This document shows, one piece after another, positions 11,759 to 26,440 of a stretch of DNA of 64,000 nucleotides. The stretch's first letter is position 1. The number at the start of each line of letters is the position of its first letter. A model generated the notes under the pieces. That model did not search any database. It had not been told where the DNA came from and saw nothing but the letters and a program-made list of their open reading frames with translations. The position numbers were made by a program, and so were the translations under genes. This DNA comes from Solen grandis (taxonomy: Eukaryota; Mollusca; Bivalvia; Adapedonta; Solenidae): NCBI GenBank assembly GCA_021229015.1, contig CM037783.1:9495324-9559323 (forward strand), in the 5' to 3' direction.

Positions 11759-14700
11759 CTGCAATATAACATGTCTTATGAATATTCATGAATAAATTAA
11801 TGACTGGATGGGTATTTTAAACGGTATATGAAACAGTGGATTTTTACACAGACTGTAGAATCTGAGCTACATGATTGTTTCAGCAAACAAAGGAGACCCT
11901 GATCAGACAGCTACTATAGAGCTGTCTGATCAGGGTCTCCTTTGTTTGCTAATGCATCAAAATGAGTTTATATGAAGTAAAGGGTTATTTAAGTATTAAA
12001 ATGGACCTCAAAACTTAATTCATGGCTATTTGTATTACAGATATCTTATAACTTCATTAAAATGAAGTCAAAGGGACCGTACTGAAAACTTAAACATTTT
12101 GATGTGTTAACATGCATATATTACTGGTATGTATCGCTAAGATTCCTAGATAACGAAATCACATATTATTTATATTATAAATATATATCTATACTCATAT
12201 CCCTATAAATGATGTTCGCACATAATGGTTTTCTTACTGGCTGGTGAACATGATTTCAGCATGATTACAACAGGACTTAATCAAAGATCTACATTTCAAG
12301 TAGGAAACTCAGGTTTACAAAATGTTTTAATTTTTATGTGGTGTAAACTGTTTAACAACCTGTGTTCCAAAAGTCATATGTTGTTACCAAGGTTAGCAGG
12401 AAAAGTTTAAGTACAAAAATGGCAAGTACATGTATACTTGTTTTGGATTAAGTACAATATAACATTCAGTAGATAAAATGTAAAACATTAAAACTAAATT
12501 TTAAATATCAGAAGACAATGAAATCTGTCATAATCATCATCATAGACAATTCCTAGAAAAAAACAACAAGATACACATCTATGTATAAACTTTTTTTTTC
12601 CTTTAAAAAATCACATAATGTAAAGACAGACACGGAGAAACCCACAACACTGTTCAGTAATTAAAAACCGTATCAAGAAATGTGCCGGCTTGGAATAAGC
12701 AACAAAAACAACAGTACCTTCATTCCTCTGCTGCGACACAGTGTCAGCTGCAGAGTTCTGGATCTGATACTTCCTCCTCTCGTTCAGTGCATTCATGCCT
12801 TCTTTCACCTGCTGCCTCTCAGGCTGATGGTTCCTGGCAGACTGTGGGCTCAAGCTGGGCACCGGTCCCTGTACTGGTGAAAGACTTTCAAAGACTGGTT
12901 CCTTTCTCCTCCTTTTACTCTCAACAGCCTCTGGAGATTTCAGCGTACCACTGGCTCTCTCTGCTGATATTGGAGTCTGGACAACTGCTGGATGCTGATG
13001 CTGGTATGGTGACACATTCTGGGGCCTGTTATGGCTAGTAGATGTGTTCAGTTGTCCATAGGTGGACACACTGTATGGATGGTACCCAGTGTCTCTACTT
13101 TCCTTGAAATGACCTGGCCTGTTCACAGGGTCTTGTAACCAGTTTCCTTGGGCAAAAGAAGAAACACCAGGTAAATAGGAATGGTGCCTTTGATCCATAT
13201 TTGGTCTTGTACCTCGATTGTGGTGAGGTTCAAGTGACTGACTTCCCTGGTTCCCGGGAATACCACCAACAGGTGGCTGGGTCTCTGTCTGTAAGCTGGT
13301 CTTGTTCACGCCAAGTCTAGGAGAAACAGAAGTCCTTGACATCTGAGTCTGTAAAGTACTCTGATGAAGAATGTGTTCGTCCAACAGCTCCTGACGAGGA
13401 AAACCTTGAGTTGGCAGGTCTGTATGCCTTAGTGTAGCTGGTGTGACATGAGGCTCCTGGGTAGTCAAGTTGCCTTCATTTGATTGTGGAGTCACAGGTG
13501 AGAGGCCAGGATCTGACTTAAACAGATCGTCCTCGTTCTCTATGATAATGCTGTCATGCCCTTTCTCTTCCTCACTAAATTTGTCTGATGTTTGGAATGA
13601 ACTGTTATTGGACCCAACAAATTCAATGACCTTAGGGAGTTTGTTACCGTTATCACTGTTCAATGACAGCTCTTCAATGGCTTTCTCCAAATTGAAGTTC
13701 TGAAAAAAATTCTTCTTCTCTTCTAAGTCCTCATAATCTTCCTCTGAGTTCAATTCCTCTGGCAGAAACTCTTGTATATCAAGCTCATCAAACTTTGGAA
13801 GCCCTTGACATAAAGCACTTTCAATATCTAGTAGATTCTCTGACTCAGAAGTAGCATTGTTATTACTGCCTATGGTGGACTCCCCTGGTTCATACAGTGT
13901 AAACGATCTACCAGGTGGAATGTTGGGCAACAAATGTAAGGGCTCAATATCTTGAATAAAGTTATGAAAGTGACCCCTAGGATCAACATTCCGCTCCGCC
14001 TGCATTGGAGTGGGAACTTGAGCAGACATCTCCTGGGGTGGGGTGGCACTGTGTCCTTGTGTCCCATCATTTTGATCTGTTACTTGATTGAATACAGGGT
14101 AGACACTGACAGAAGCAGGAGGCCCGACAGATTTGGTGGCAGCGTTGAGGGTCTGATATATCTCCAGGATTTCCTCGTCCCGCTGATCAATCTTGTTAGA
14201 GGCTGGAGAAAGTGTGGGCTCCAACATGGAGAAGGCATTGCTGACAAACCCTGATGTCTCATCTGAAACACCCAAGTATCATAGAGTTCACATGCAACTT
14301 ATTACACCTTTTAACCCTTCACCTTATTTAGATTCATTTTGATGAATTGGCAAACAGATCAGACTCAGATCAGGGTTTTCTCTGATTGCTCATACAATAC
14401 TGAAGCTCAGAGCCTACACAGTCTGCATGGCAAAGAAAAACCCACTGGTTTACATACTATTCAAAATTCAGTCAATTTAAATTTTTCAAGTCATTAATTT
14501 GTAAATGAATATTCATGAGGTAAAGGGTCAAAGCATTATCCTTATTTACATACAGTTTATATAGCAATGACTAACCATTGTATTTTTTCCTCTTCAATGC
14601 AAGTGCTAACATAATAATTTCAGTGCATTATAAAAATCAAGAAGAGGAGAAACAAAATCAGTGATACAGTTCATAGATAGATACAACACGTTAAGGATCA

Positions 14701-17700
14701 ACTTGATTAAGTTTAACAAGTATATTTATTGAGGAATTGAATATGTGGAGGTCATCATTTGTTTATTGGGTTAAAAGTCCCACAGTGTTTCAGTCATTTA
14801 GAAACTGTGTCTGCATGAGGCAGATATAATGCTGCCACACTGCAGTTCACATTCCAGTCATTTGGGGACCTTTTTCTACTCAAGACATATATTCTAAGTG
14901 CTGCCTTACTGGGATATCAGTTCAAAAAATCCACTTTATTACCAAGATAGTTGAATTAAATTATCCTCTCACTGGTGAAAATGTAATTAATAATCAATGA
15001 TGGACATAAAAAATGGACATATTTACCAAGGATATGAAATGCCCTATGAATCAGTAGCTTTTCTGCAGTTGGTCGCTGTTCACGTCCCAAGGTGAAACCT
15101 CTCTCCATTAGATCCCTGATCTCAGGTAGGATGTTTTTTGGGATGTCCTCCACTGGTGGCGAGCTTCTCACAATCTAAAACAAGTCAAAAGCTAAATCTA
15201 AACAAATGCCATTACAGAATTATAAAATTTTCTTAACATGGAAATATTATAATTATGATGTCACTTTAAGTAAAACCAAAATACAGACATTGATTTCTTA
15301 TTTTTATTGTTGCAACAAAAGATCTGAATTTCTTCTATTAAAACTTTATTACAGTTAATCTTTAACTTCTAAAAATCACCATCAAGAGGTTAAACCTAGA
15401 ACTATCATTAACCCTTTCCCTCATATAGACTCATTTTGACGCACTCAAGAGGTACCACATAAAGCCTGATCTGCAGAAAACCACAGTTAAACCTTACCAA
15501 ATTTAATTATAAAATCCTCATTTCCAGACCACTGAGGAGCAGTGAACAGCATAAAACCTGATCAGCCTGCGAGTTACTCACAGGCTGATCTGGTTTTATG
15601 CTGTTCGCATAGGTCTTTTCATGGTGTCCTCTATGAGGGAAAGGGTTAAAGGTGATTAATACCTCCTCATTCCACCTTGTCTTTATGTAATGAGAGTGTA
15701 TGACATGTGAGGTAATGCAACATGTTAGGACCTGATAAGTGCTATTCCTATATAGCCCCCAACTTGTGTGAGGTGGAGGTAAAAAACATAACAATTTACT
15801 TATAAGAATCTTAAAATATGCACATTTATGCGGACAAATGAATTTACCACAAAAATCAGCGTTTTATGGTTTTCAAATCTACGTATCCAGGGTGGCTGCC
15901 CACTTAGAATGTGGACCAGCACACAGACGGCCGCCCATACTTCGGCACACGGCCCGTATCCAGTTGCTTCAGCCTTCTGCGGGCTCCACTGTGTCTGGGT
16001 CCCAATGGGCTTGGTACCCTTCCTGACGGTGTGGGTGCAGCGGCGTGCCAGTCCAAAGTCTGCCAGCTTGATGGCAACCTTACCCTTGTGCTTGTGGAGC
16101 AGGATGTTGTCCGCTGCGTACACAGATAAACATGTATTGGGATGTTAAGAAAATATGGGTTTAATTACCTGAATTCTTTGACTGGTTATTAGGTTGGACC
16201 CATTTTTGGAATTGTTCTTAAATGTTGTTTTTTATGTGCATGATCGAAAATAAACATAACTGACTGCTTCATTAATACATCTGCTAGGGTGTTAACAAGT
16301 AAAATCTAGCATTTCTTTTGATAATTCAAGGGCCATAACAGGACTTAATGTTGTGATGTCCACCATAAGAACTTAAGCCATAGTTGATATTCAAGTTCAA
16401 TAAAGATTGTTTGATAAAAACACATGCTAGTGTAAACAAAATCTGCCCTTTTTTTTTATTAAAATAAAAATCAAGAGCCATTAACTTTTGATGTGAGATT
16501 TTAATGGCAAGTGTTACCTTTTATGTCCTCGTGCAGGATGTGTTTGGACTTGATATAAACAAGGGCCTGCAGGAGCTGTTGGAGTATACGCAGGGCAGTA
16601 CGCTGACTCAAGCGTCGGTTCAACTGTTTCTGTTCATTGATAGCTTCCGTCAGGCATCCTCCTGTGTCAAACATACAGCAGTGAGGGGTTACTTCAAATT
16701 CACTTTCACATTTTCAGAATTGCACTTTGAGATGAATCTGCCTTCATCAGATCAACATTGTGTTAAAAATAAGTCAGGTTTTTCATGTCATGAATGTATA
16801 GAATCAGTTATCATAAATGAAGAAGACTTAGCTATAGCTAATAATTTGTTGTCAGTACTGTGTGATGGCTGTTTTTTAAAATCAAACCTGTTGGGAATCA
16901 TCAGGGAATAATGACATATGGCTTTTGTATGAAATATTGGGGAACCTCATTCCAAGCACAAGGCAATTGGATTTTCAGATTTTAAGTTTAAATTGTATAT
17001 CTTTTTACATTGATTACAAAACAAGTTATCACAACTTATATTAATCACTCTCAATGGCTCTAGTGGCGGTGATTGTGGTCATCATTGTGGGAGGAAACCA
17101 GAGAGCCCGGAGAAAACCCACATGTATGGACATGCGACCACTGTTTCCTCTCATGTGCGTGACCAGGAATCGAACCCGGGACGTATTGGAGAGAAGCAAG
17201 TCTGGTTACCACTATGCTATCCAGGTACCCACTTTCACTTTCAGATTTTAAATATAATGAATCAAAATAAAGTCTGTTTCTGACAGCATTCTTTATAAAT
17301 GTACTATCCAAATGTTTACTGTAGATAAATCGGTACTAGAGTGACAATCATCACTAGGTTCTGTTCTGGTGTTTTCATTTCTATGTTTTAGAAAGACTTA
17401 TTTGACCACCAACCACCAACCACTGCTGTGTAAGCAAGGAAAATCAAAACTATCTGGTTTAAAAACAGCCTTGATAAACTGACAAATAAAATGACTGATA
17501 GACTGGCAGACAGATCAAAAGACTGACAGATCAAGGCATTTACGGAGAGAGAGACAGAGAGAGAGAGAGGGGTGGGGAAAGTCAAATAAAGACAGATTAA
17601 AAGAGAGAGACAGACGGAGAGAAAGAGGAGGCAAGAAGGCAGATATAGACAGATTTACAGAGAGAAAGAGAGAGAAATGGGTGGCAAGAGGCAGGTATGT

Positions 17701-20700
17701 AAAAAATAGACTAACAGATGGCCTTGAATGAACTCCTGGAAGATGTAGACCTTTTCCCCGTGCCGGATGGCCCCATATATCTGGACGATGTAGGGGTGGT
17801 CCAGCTCACTCCATAGTTCTATCTCCTCCTTCTCGTAATTTGAAATGTGGATCTGAAAACAATACAGTGGGTGCATGATCAAAGTTAAAAGTTATGCTGT
17901 TAAAAATAAAACATACTGTGAAATCATTAGTTTTCGTTGGACACTAATTTTCGCTGACTTCATGGCAGGTTTTATCCACAAATATTAATCCCCACCAACA
18001 CTTGTCTCTTACATAGACCTCACGTTTTTTAGAACATAGGTACATGACTTTATATACCCATGAAATTCCTTTAGGTACATAATCAATAAAATTTTAATGT
18101 CAACGAAAATTAATGATTTTACAGTAAAATTACTACTCATGAACAATACTTTTGTATTACTGTGCTGAATGTGATACACAGCAATTTCCAAATGCATTTA
18201 TTCTTCTTAATAAGATTAAACTCTCTCTCTGATGAATAATTATTGACAATTTTTTTTACCCTCTGATCATAGTATAAGCATATGACGTACAGTGGAAACT
18301 TCCTGGACCGGAAAAAAATGTCCGGAATAGAGAATAATCAAGATTAGTGAGGATATTGGTAGCCAGACCCTATCATATTATACTGACACTTCTTTTGCTG
18401 TGATAATAATATAATTTATGTTCCAAGGGCATAAGTGTGAAACTTTTCAATTTAAAATATCCTTAAAACTGGCCTTGTGAAACAGTTTTTTACAATATTC
18501 CATCAAAAATTGAATAACATATAACAGATAAAACAACACCAAGACACTGTCCAGTTTGGAGAGGATTCCAGATTACAGAGGGTCCAGATAAGAGAGTTTC
18601 CACTGTACATGTAAACACTGCTAGTTTGTTTATTGAAATTTTGGTTAACTCTCACCTCCTTCACACAGAACTGGAACTCCGTATTGAAGTCCTTGGCCAG
18701 GTGGCACTTGCCAGACATGCCATTTCCCAGGGGGCTCACCTTCAACCACTGGAAGTTCTGGGCATACCGCAGTCCCTCTATCTGTAACTTGTGCTGTTGG
18801 AAAAATACAATCTCATGTCTGTTTATTTGGTTTAATGTCCCCAAAACAGTATGTCAATCATATGGAGACTATGTCTACTTGAGACAACAGATACAGTGCT
18901 GCAACACTGCAGTAACACACTGTAAACATGTACCATGATACCACATCCAGTCACATTATATTGTCACAAGGTCCACGACTCCTTTAACTACCCTGTATAT
19001 ATGATGAGCGCCAAGCTTTGTTATGTCACTGTCTGGGTTCAAACCTATGACTGCCCACTCTCAAGGCAAATGCTCTAGCCACTCGACCAATGGTGACGAT
19101 AAAAGACAAACTCATAATGAACTTTTTCTTCATATATCACAAAAAAAAACAGGGTATAATATATATGGGTCCATGTATTTTAGCTTAAGCTGGGCATGGT
19201 TATGGAATGCAATGTTAACTGTTAAATGTTGTTAAAAGGTTAGATATGATCACAAGTGTTTACCTTAAACTCTGTGAGGATGATGCCCTCCTCCCTGTAG
19301 TGTCTGTCCAGAGATCCATTTATCTGGTACTGCAGTTTATAGTGGGACCAGGTGCCTGCTACACTCACCAGCAGCTCTTTGCCACGGTACAGTACCTCCC
19401 CTGTAATACATATATATTAACTCATTCCTTCTAATAGTGCAGCACCCTTATACAGTCATACTTCCCCAAAGTGCAGCACTTCCTTTATAACTCATTCCAC
19501 CCTCATTATTTCCCAAACTGAAAATTGTTCTTATGATGTTTAAATATCTCTGAACACAAAATCTTTCCTGCTACACTGTTAAATAATCAAATAATATGTC
19601 TCTCTCATCATTTCAAATACTATTTTGACTATTTATAATCAGTTTTAAATGAACAATACAAATAATTCTACTGGAATGCTACTTACCAATGCCCTTTTTT
19701 TTAGTGGGCTTATCTGTAAAGCTGGGGTAGTAAACTTCCCCCTTGTTGGGTGGTCCAATAGGCAAGCTGATGAGCTTGTTGACCTCGTATGGCCCACTGC
19801 TGGGAGGATCCGACACCAAACTGGAAGGACCTTGTTCTGCATGAGGCACCAGAGTTTCTGTCTCTCGGTGATACACAACACTTGGACTTTCATGGCTTTG
19901 GATACCAGTTGATGCAGGTTGCTCAGACTTCTGCTGTTCTGTATGCTCACTGACTCCTGCTAGATTGGAAACTTTGCGAGACAATACCCGAGACCCACTC
20001 CTCGAGCTAGACACTGACGGAGCAACTGCTGCCTCCGGGATGCTGGCAAGGGAAGGCTGTATGCTGATGATGCTGCTACTGGGTCTTGAGGCTCTGGACC
20101 TCATGCCTTCTGATACGGGTTCTACAGCGATGTCATTGCCACCGATAATACGTGCAAGCTTCTTCCGCACCCTGAACCACAGCTGTTTCATATGGAGAAA
20201 GATGCTCTCTCCAGACAAATGATGCATGACGGACACACACAGTCGACCATCACATGCATTGTTGTTCATGCAGTCCCCAATATGAGAACAGATCAGAGAG
20301 AAGATCTGCATACACAAGGAACACTCACTATAGAGGGATAAACAATCTGCATAATGCTTCAACATGGAGTGCACGGTGTTGCAAACATTACACGATATCA
20401 TGTCTGCAGTAATGCACTCTGGTTTCATCAGACATTTTGAAACACATGCAGCCACTTGTGCATTCTCTACACTGCAGACTGGTCCACTGTCCTGTAACAA
20501 CAGATTCACAGAAGTTATAATAAGGTCTAAATAACAAACAAAAGGAAGCAGGGTACAAATGTTACATATGTCTTATGGTTTTCAATTACAATATCAAATG
20601 TTAAAAGTGAGAACTCAGGATATAAAGAATCTTGGGTTGTGATCACTTATGACCAAGACATTACTAGACAAAGCTGATGATGCAAAAAAGAAATCTACAT

Positions 20701-23700
20701 GTATACTTGTGGTCTTTTCAGATGACACACAAAAAAAATCATGTGTTATGAAACAAAAACAGGAGTGTTCTCTGGAACAAGTGTGTAACCTGCTGAAGCA
20801 TGACGTAAAAAACGTGATGGACAGACAGATTGATGAACTGACAAACGATGGAAACGTGATTCCTATGACTTTTGTTTCCTCTGCTTACAGCAGGTGACAC
20901 ATAAATCCTGTTTTGTGTTGTTAAAAATCATTTTTTTTTTATAGATATGTTCTCATGAGACTAGATACACGTATTCCTTTTTTTTGCACAATCCAACTTC
21001 AAAACTGTTGGAACTTACTAAACACTGAAGATGCCAGTGGAAAAACATTACAAGTGGTTCACAGGACTTTCACAGGACAGCAAAAGAGCCTTTACCTTTA
21101 TTTTACTAGACAGCTGTCCCAGCCAAATTGCCCACTCCAGGTCTTTCATCTCGCAGTGTTTCTTCCGTGGCCCTTTGAAATCATTGGGTGGTATGCTTAC
21201 ATCAGCTATATCCTGTGTGGGTGTCCAATTATGCATGTCTTTATCCCCGCCGCCATCCCCGGAACCAGTATCATCTCCATTTTCCTGCCCCCTTCTATTG
21301 GAGTTACCTCTCCTCTGTGAAGTATAAAACATGCTGTACAATTGTTCCATGTATCAAGTGAGATTCTCCTACATTCCTGCTTACATGTTTCATTCTGTTA
21401 CATTCATCGACAAGTAGAAAACATCAGTTTTACAATTCAATCTAACATAAATGATTTAACCCTAAACATTAATTTCCAACTGTCTATTAAATCAATGATT
21501 TTTTATATATACAAATGTAAAATATTCAAGGTTTACCATAACATGTTCTTAGGGATAATTTTTGTCATTGTTACTCACAAACACTATTACAAACAAACAT
21601 GAGGATGTATTTTATTGTATTTACCAGGTTAAACATTGATCAATAAGATATGAACCTGAAAAAAAGATAATTGAATAATTCAATATAATAGATATATCAG
21701 TTGACACTATAAATCTATACCTCAGTACCTTAACCAATTATCTCATGTAGACACAAACAGGGCATAACCTGAATCTGAGAATAATACTGCATGAGCTAAC
21801 AGTGTAGACCTTGATAAGACAGCTATCAGATCAGGGTCTCCTCTTTTTGCTCATACAATATTGTAACTCAGATTCTACATAGTCTGCAATATTGTGTCAT
21901 ATACAAAGGTTTAAAAAATCAATATTCGGCCAGTTATAAATTTGCGTGAGGTAAAGGGTCAAGTATATCACTGCCACATTTTCCTACCTTGTCATTGTGT
22001 TGCCCACTGTCTCCTCCATTGTTGATGCCACCGCCTCCGCCTCCTCCTCGATCCTTGCCCTTGCCAGAACACTGTCGGCCACACCTCCCACCACTCCACA
22101 CGTGTTGCCGGTCTCGTTGTTTTTCCGGAATATCTTTAAACATGTGAAATGTTCTAGTAGAGACAACAGGACATCCAAGTAGAAAATTTAGGTCTTAAAT
22201 CCTCTAGATTACTAGTCCTACTCAGGAATAAATGAAAGAGACAAGTACTTCCTGTAACAACTAATTTTTTAATCTGTAAAAGACAAAATGATGCACTGAA
22301 ACAAGGGAATGTGTCACTGCGACACTGATGCCCTACTGGCATATGTTGGTCACAACCAATATTTGCTTATATTTTTAAAAGTTTATATCTAGATGTACAT
22401 TTGTATCAAGTTTCAGATAGTGTGACTAGGTTTAGTATCATGTCACATGTCTACAGCCTGATACTGCAGTGTGGCAGCACTATATCTATCTCAATTAGAC
22501 ATCAAACCAACCAAACAAAACCTTTATCACATAAACCAGAGTCCATACAATTTATTTGTTACCAAGTGGTAAAGCCATACATACAAATACCATACAAACA
22601 ACACTCTCAATCATTAATAACAAAAAAAACTTACAAATATCCATTCTGGATTCTTCTTTAAGATTAGGCCCTTTTCTGTCCTTGAAACCTCCTGTTGACT
22701 TGGATGGTCTTTTGGCTTTTTGTCTTGGAACTGTCTCCAAGTGTTTCTCCCTCACCTTGTCAACTTTCCCTTAAAAAATATGAAGATATAATCATGAACA
22801 AGAGGGCTAGGCTACAGTGCATTGTAACTCTAGATTGCTCACCAGAGTACCTTCAACCTATATAAATTGAGATGTGGAAACTCTTAAAAAACCAAATTTC
22901 CTGTATGGAAGAAATGCACCCATTTTTAATCTTTAACCTATATGTGTGACATTGGCTACTGATCTATGGTAACATTATGGTGGACAATAGTACAATTTAA
23001 CAAAACTATTTTTAGTAACATTGACCTTGACCCTAGCGACTTGAAAATCAATCCCAATATTCCTCTTCCTGTAAGGTATCTATCTCCTAAATCTGATCAT
23101 TATACCAAAATTTAACCCTTTTTTTTAAGGCCAAGTAAAATTTTAACAAGAGATATTTGGCGGAAATTACCTGGTTAACACCTACCCACCCACCAATCGA
23201 CATACCTCAGACTAATAATAACCAGAATTTTCGTTGAATAAACTGATATTCACCTTGAGGAACACTGCCATCCCTCCTCTGTGATTCCTTCATCCTTCTA
23301 GCCTCTGTCTCCTGCATGCTTTTCTTCTTCAGTCTGTGCCTCACAGTCTTGCGCGCAGAACTTGTGAGCAGTTCCTTCGAGTCTGTAAACTTTAGTATGT
23401 CATCATGTGCTGTGCAGTCCATCATGGATTTAACATCAACCTCTGGCACATCATATGTCTTTTTTAGCAACCATGGATCCTTCAATTCATTTTCCTTAGT
23501 GTAAGTATTTTCTATGTTCTCTTCTGGAATATCTGGTCTGCTCCTGTCATTGACTTTCAAATCAACACACATTTCCTCCTCTATCTGAGAACTCTCATCA
23601 ACATCCTCCTCCTCTTCATCTTCGGCATCATCACCATCTCCTGCCTCAGTCTTACTTTTATCACTCTCTTTGTCATCCTCAGTTCCTCTAGTCTCTTCAG

Positions 23701-24812
23701 AGTTGAACTTGTCTTTCTTCTTCATATAGAAAGCTTTTGGTGCCTGAAATAAGATTACAAAATATGAAATGTCAGACTCAATATATTTTGTACTTATTAG
23801 GATGATAGTTACCTGTATGTCTTTGGGGCAAATGTAATTCATACTATAATATTAACATGTATACAAATTATAAATAATGAAAATAAAATTTCAATCTGTT
23901 TTATTTTTTTCCTATTCCTTCCACAATGGACTTTCTCATTAATTATCATAGAATAAATAATATGTAGAAATCAAGACATCCTGCTATTCTTTTGCAAGAG
24001 GAACATGTAACAAATTTTGGCTGACTTCAAGCAAAAGGCTACATCACTATAAAACATAACCGATCAGCTACTGATTTTAAGGTTGGTCTCAGAAGGTGAA
24101 ACAAAAGACTTCAATGGACCCAAGGGTTGTACATACTTCTCTTGATGACACTCTGTAGCATACAGCACCTGAATCAGAAGAACAGGCTAACTGTGAATAG
24201 GTGAACATGTCAAGAATCAAAAATAAAAGATATATAAAAGTATTGTTTTGACACAAAGGAACAAGGGGTATTTTAAGAAAACATTTCATTATAAAGATTT
24301 GATGGGCACTGTAGTCCAGTGGCAAGGTTTCCAAGTTTGGATAAGAAAGTTATGGGGTAAGTAAAATGTAAACTTAAAATGACTCCAAATAGCAATGTTA
24401 CAAATGGATTCACATACATGCACGCATCCTTCTATAACGTCATACTTATTATTAGGAAGGTAAGATAGAAGTAAATTATAGAGTTTTTACTCACAAGCGT
24501 TCCTCAATCTTTGGATTGGGGTAACCACTGGTGTTGCGGTAGACCAGGTGTGGCGTGACTCCTGGACAACTGGACTTGTGTATATCCAAGCCGGACACAT
24601 GACCAGGGGCATCCATCTGACTGGACGGCCAGGAATGTTCCACAGCTTCAGTGCTATACTGACCACCATGACAGTCAAGCTCTCCAGCTACTTGGTCAGT
24701 GTTCAAGCTGCATGACTGAAATCATCATCATCACCATCATCAACACAATCACCGTAAATAACAATGTCATCCATATCAAAATCATCAACATCACCAGCAC
24801 CACCACAACCGA

Positions 24813-24847
<35 letters not shown>

Positions 24848-26382
24848 CTGCCCAATGAATAGCTGATTTGATTGATTTTTTTTAGTTTACTGTCGCTGCA
24901 ACAGTATTTCAGTCATATAGCGGCGTCCAGGAAGACCCCGAAGCACTGAGGCATCCAGGTAGAACCACTGACCTACCGTAAGCCAGCTGGAAGACTTCCT
25001 CACATGAAAATCTTAATAATGACCCTGCCAAGACTAAAACCCATGTGACTGAGTGAGAGTAAAAGTCAGCCACTTTACCCTCTCGGCCACGGAGCTCCCT
25101 TCCCCCCCATAAAAAAGAATCATAAAGGTCCAGAAAAGAAAATCGTTTTAATACAAGAGTTTTGTTATGGTGCATAATGGAATAGAACTATTTACCTGGA
25201 ATTGATCTGACTCCAGTTTCAAGTTCATGGATGTTGGTACCCACTCCTGGCAATTCTGTATTTTAATACTGTCATGATTCATAGGGTCCTGGCACATCTT
25301 GGGGGATGTTTCATCTTCGTCCTCACTGTAGTCAGAAATCATGCAAACATTATATAGAAGATGCTTATTTCATGAAGTATCATTTATAAATTATGTTTGA
25401 GTCTGTTTTTTATACTTCAAATAAGTTCAATACCAGTAAAATTTAGTAGGAAAAATCTGGTAAATACATGTATGTCTTATTTTATTTGACATCTTTATAT
25501 TTAATTTTGTAACAGAAAGTATGTGTATTTGTTAAGTTGTATCACATAAATGATTTTATTAATTTTATTACTGATAGATATAAACCAATTATTGTCCAAG
25601 TCAGATTACCATGAGTGTGCTCCTACTAATTTTTATTTGTTTGTTGGATTTAATGTCTCACCAACAGTATTTCAGTCATTTTGAGTCGATGTCTATGTCT
25701 TATGTACATGAATGTGTAACTGAATATTGCTCTCTCTTTATAGTGTTTTTATGTGTTTCTCTATCAAATGTTAAATATATAAGAAAAACTACTGTGTTGT
25801 CATTACAGCCTGACATACCCACATACTACAATTAATACACACACGCCCTCAGTGTCAAACGGTCCAGCCTTTATATTTATCAAGCCTATAGTCTGGGATC
25901 TGACAAATATCTTTCTACCAGGGCTGTGTACTACTTTAAACCTTGTCTATATATAGCAATGGGCCATCAAAAACTAGACTACTGCCCCTCATAAGAATGT
26001 ATTATATACTATTATATTTTGAGAAATAAGTTTCAAATAGACTGTTCAATGACCTGAGTTATTTCCTGGTATTTCACAACTGTATTAACTTATTACATAC
26101 TGTAAACCATGAATCATCATCCACAGGTCTTCCATAGTTGATACGCTTCAGTGTGAGATAAAACTTTTTTATTTTTACATTGATTGGGAAACAAACAAGT
26201 ATTACAACTTGCAAAAATCATGAGGGTTCCTGGTTTGGACCAGTACTTTGAGTCTGGGAAGGCCATAAAATATCCTTGCCCTCAACGGGCTTCTAACCAA
26301 CGACCTACAGATCCGCAGTCATGTATGTCACCACTGGACCATGGCACCCGAAGAAATGAATCTACTTACAAAAATATTGTAT

Positions 26383-26440
<58 letters not shown>

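Larger units (their letters stand above)
9411..17235 (-). repeat. Right arm of the inverted duplication
   Basis: This is the reverse-orientation partner of 1-7992. Homology stops near 9411, at the point where the left arm carries a pogo-like MITE beginning at 7993, so that insertion is present in one arm only. From 9411 to about 9780 the sequence is noisy: extra and missing bases in homopolymers spoil the 39-bp repeat and the SINE, as at an unpolished contig end. Only this arm connects to the upstream exons of the kinase gene (17.7-28.4 kb). Confidence 0.9.
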
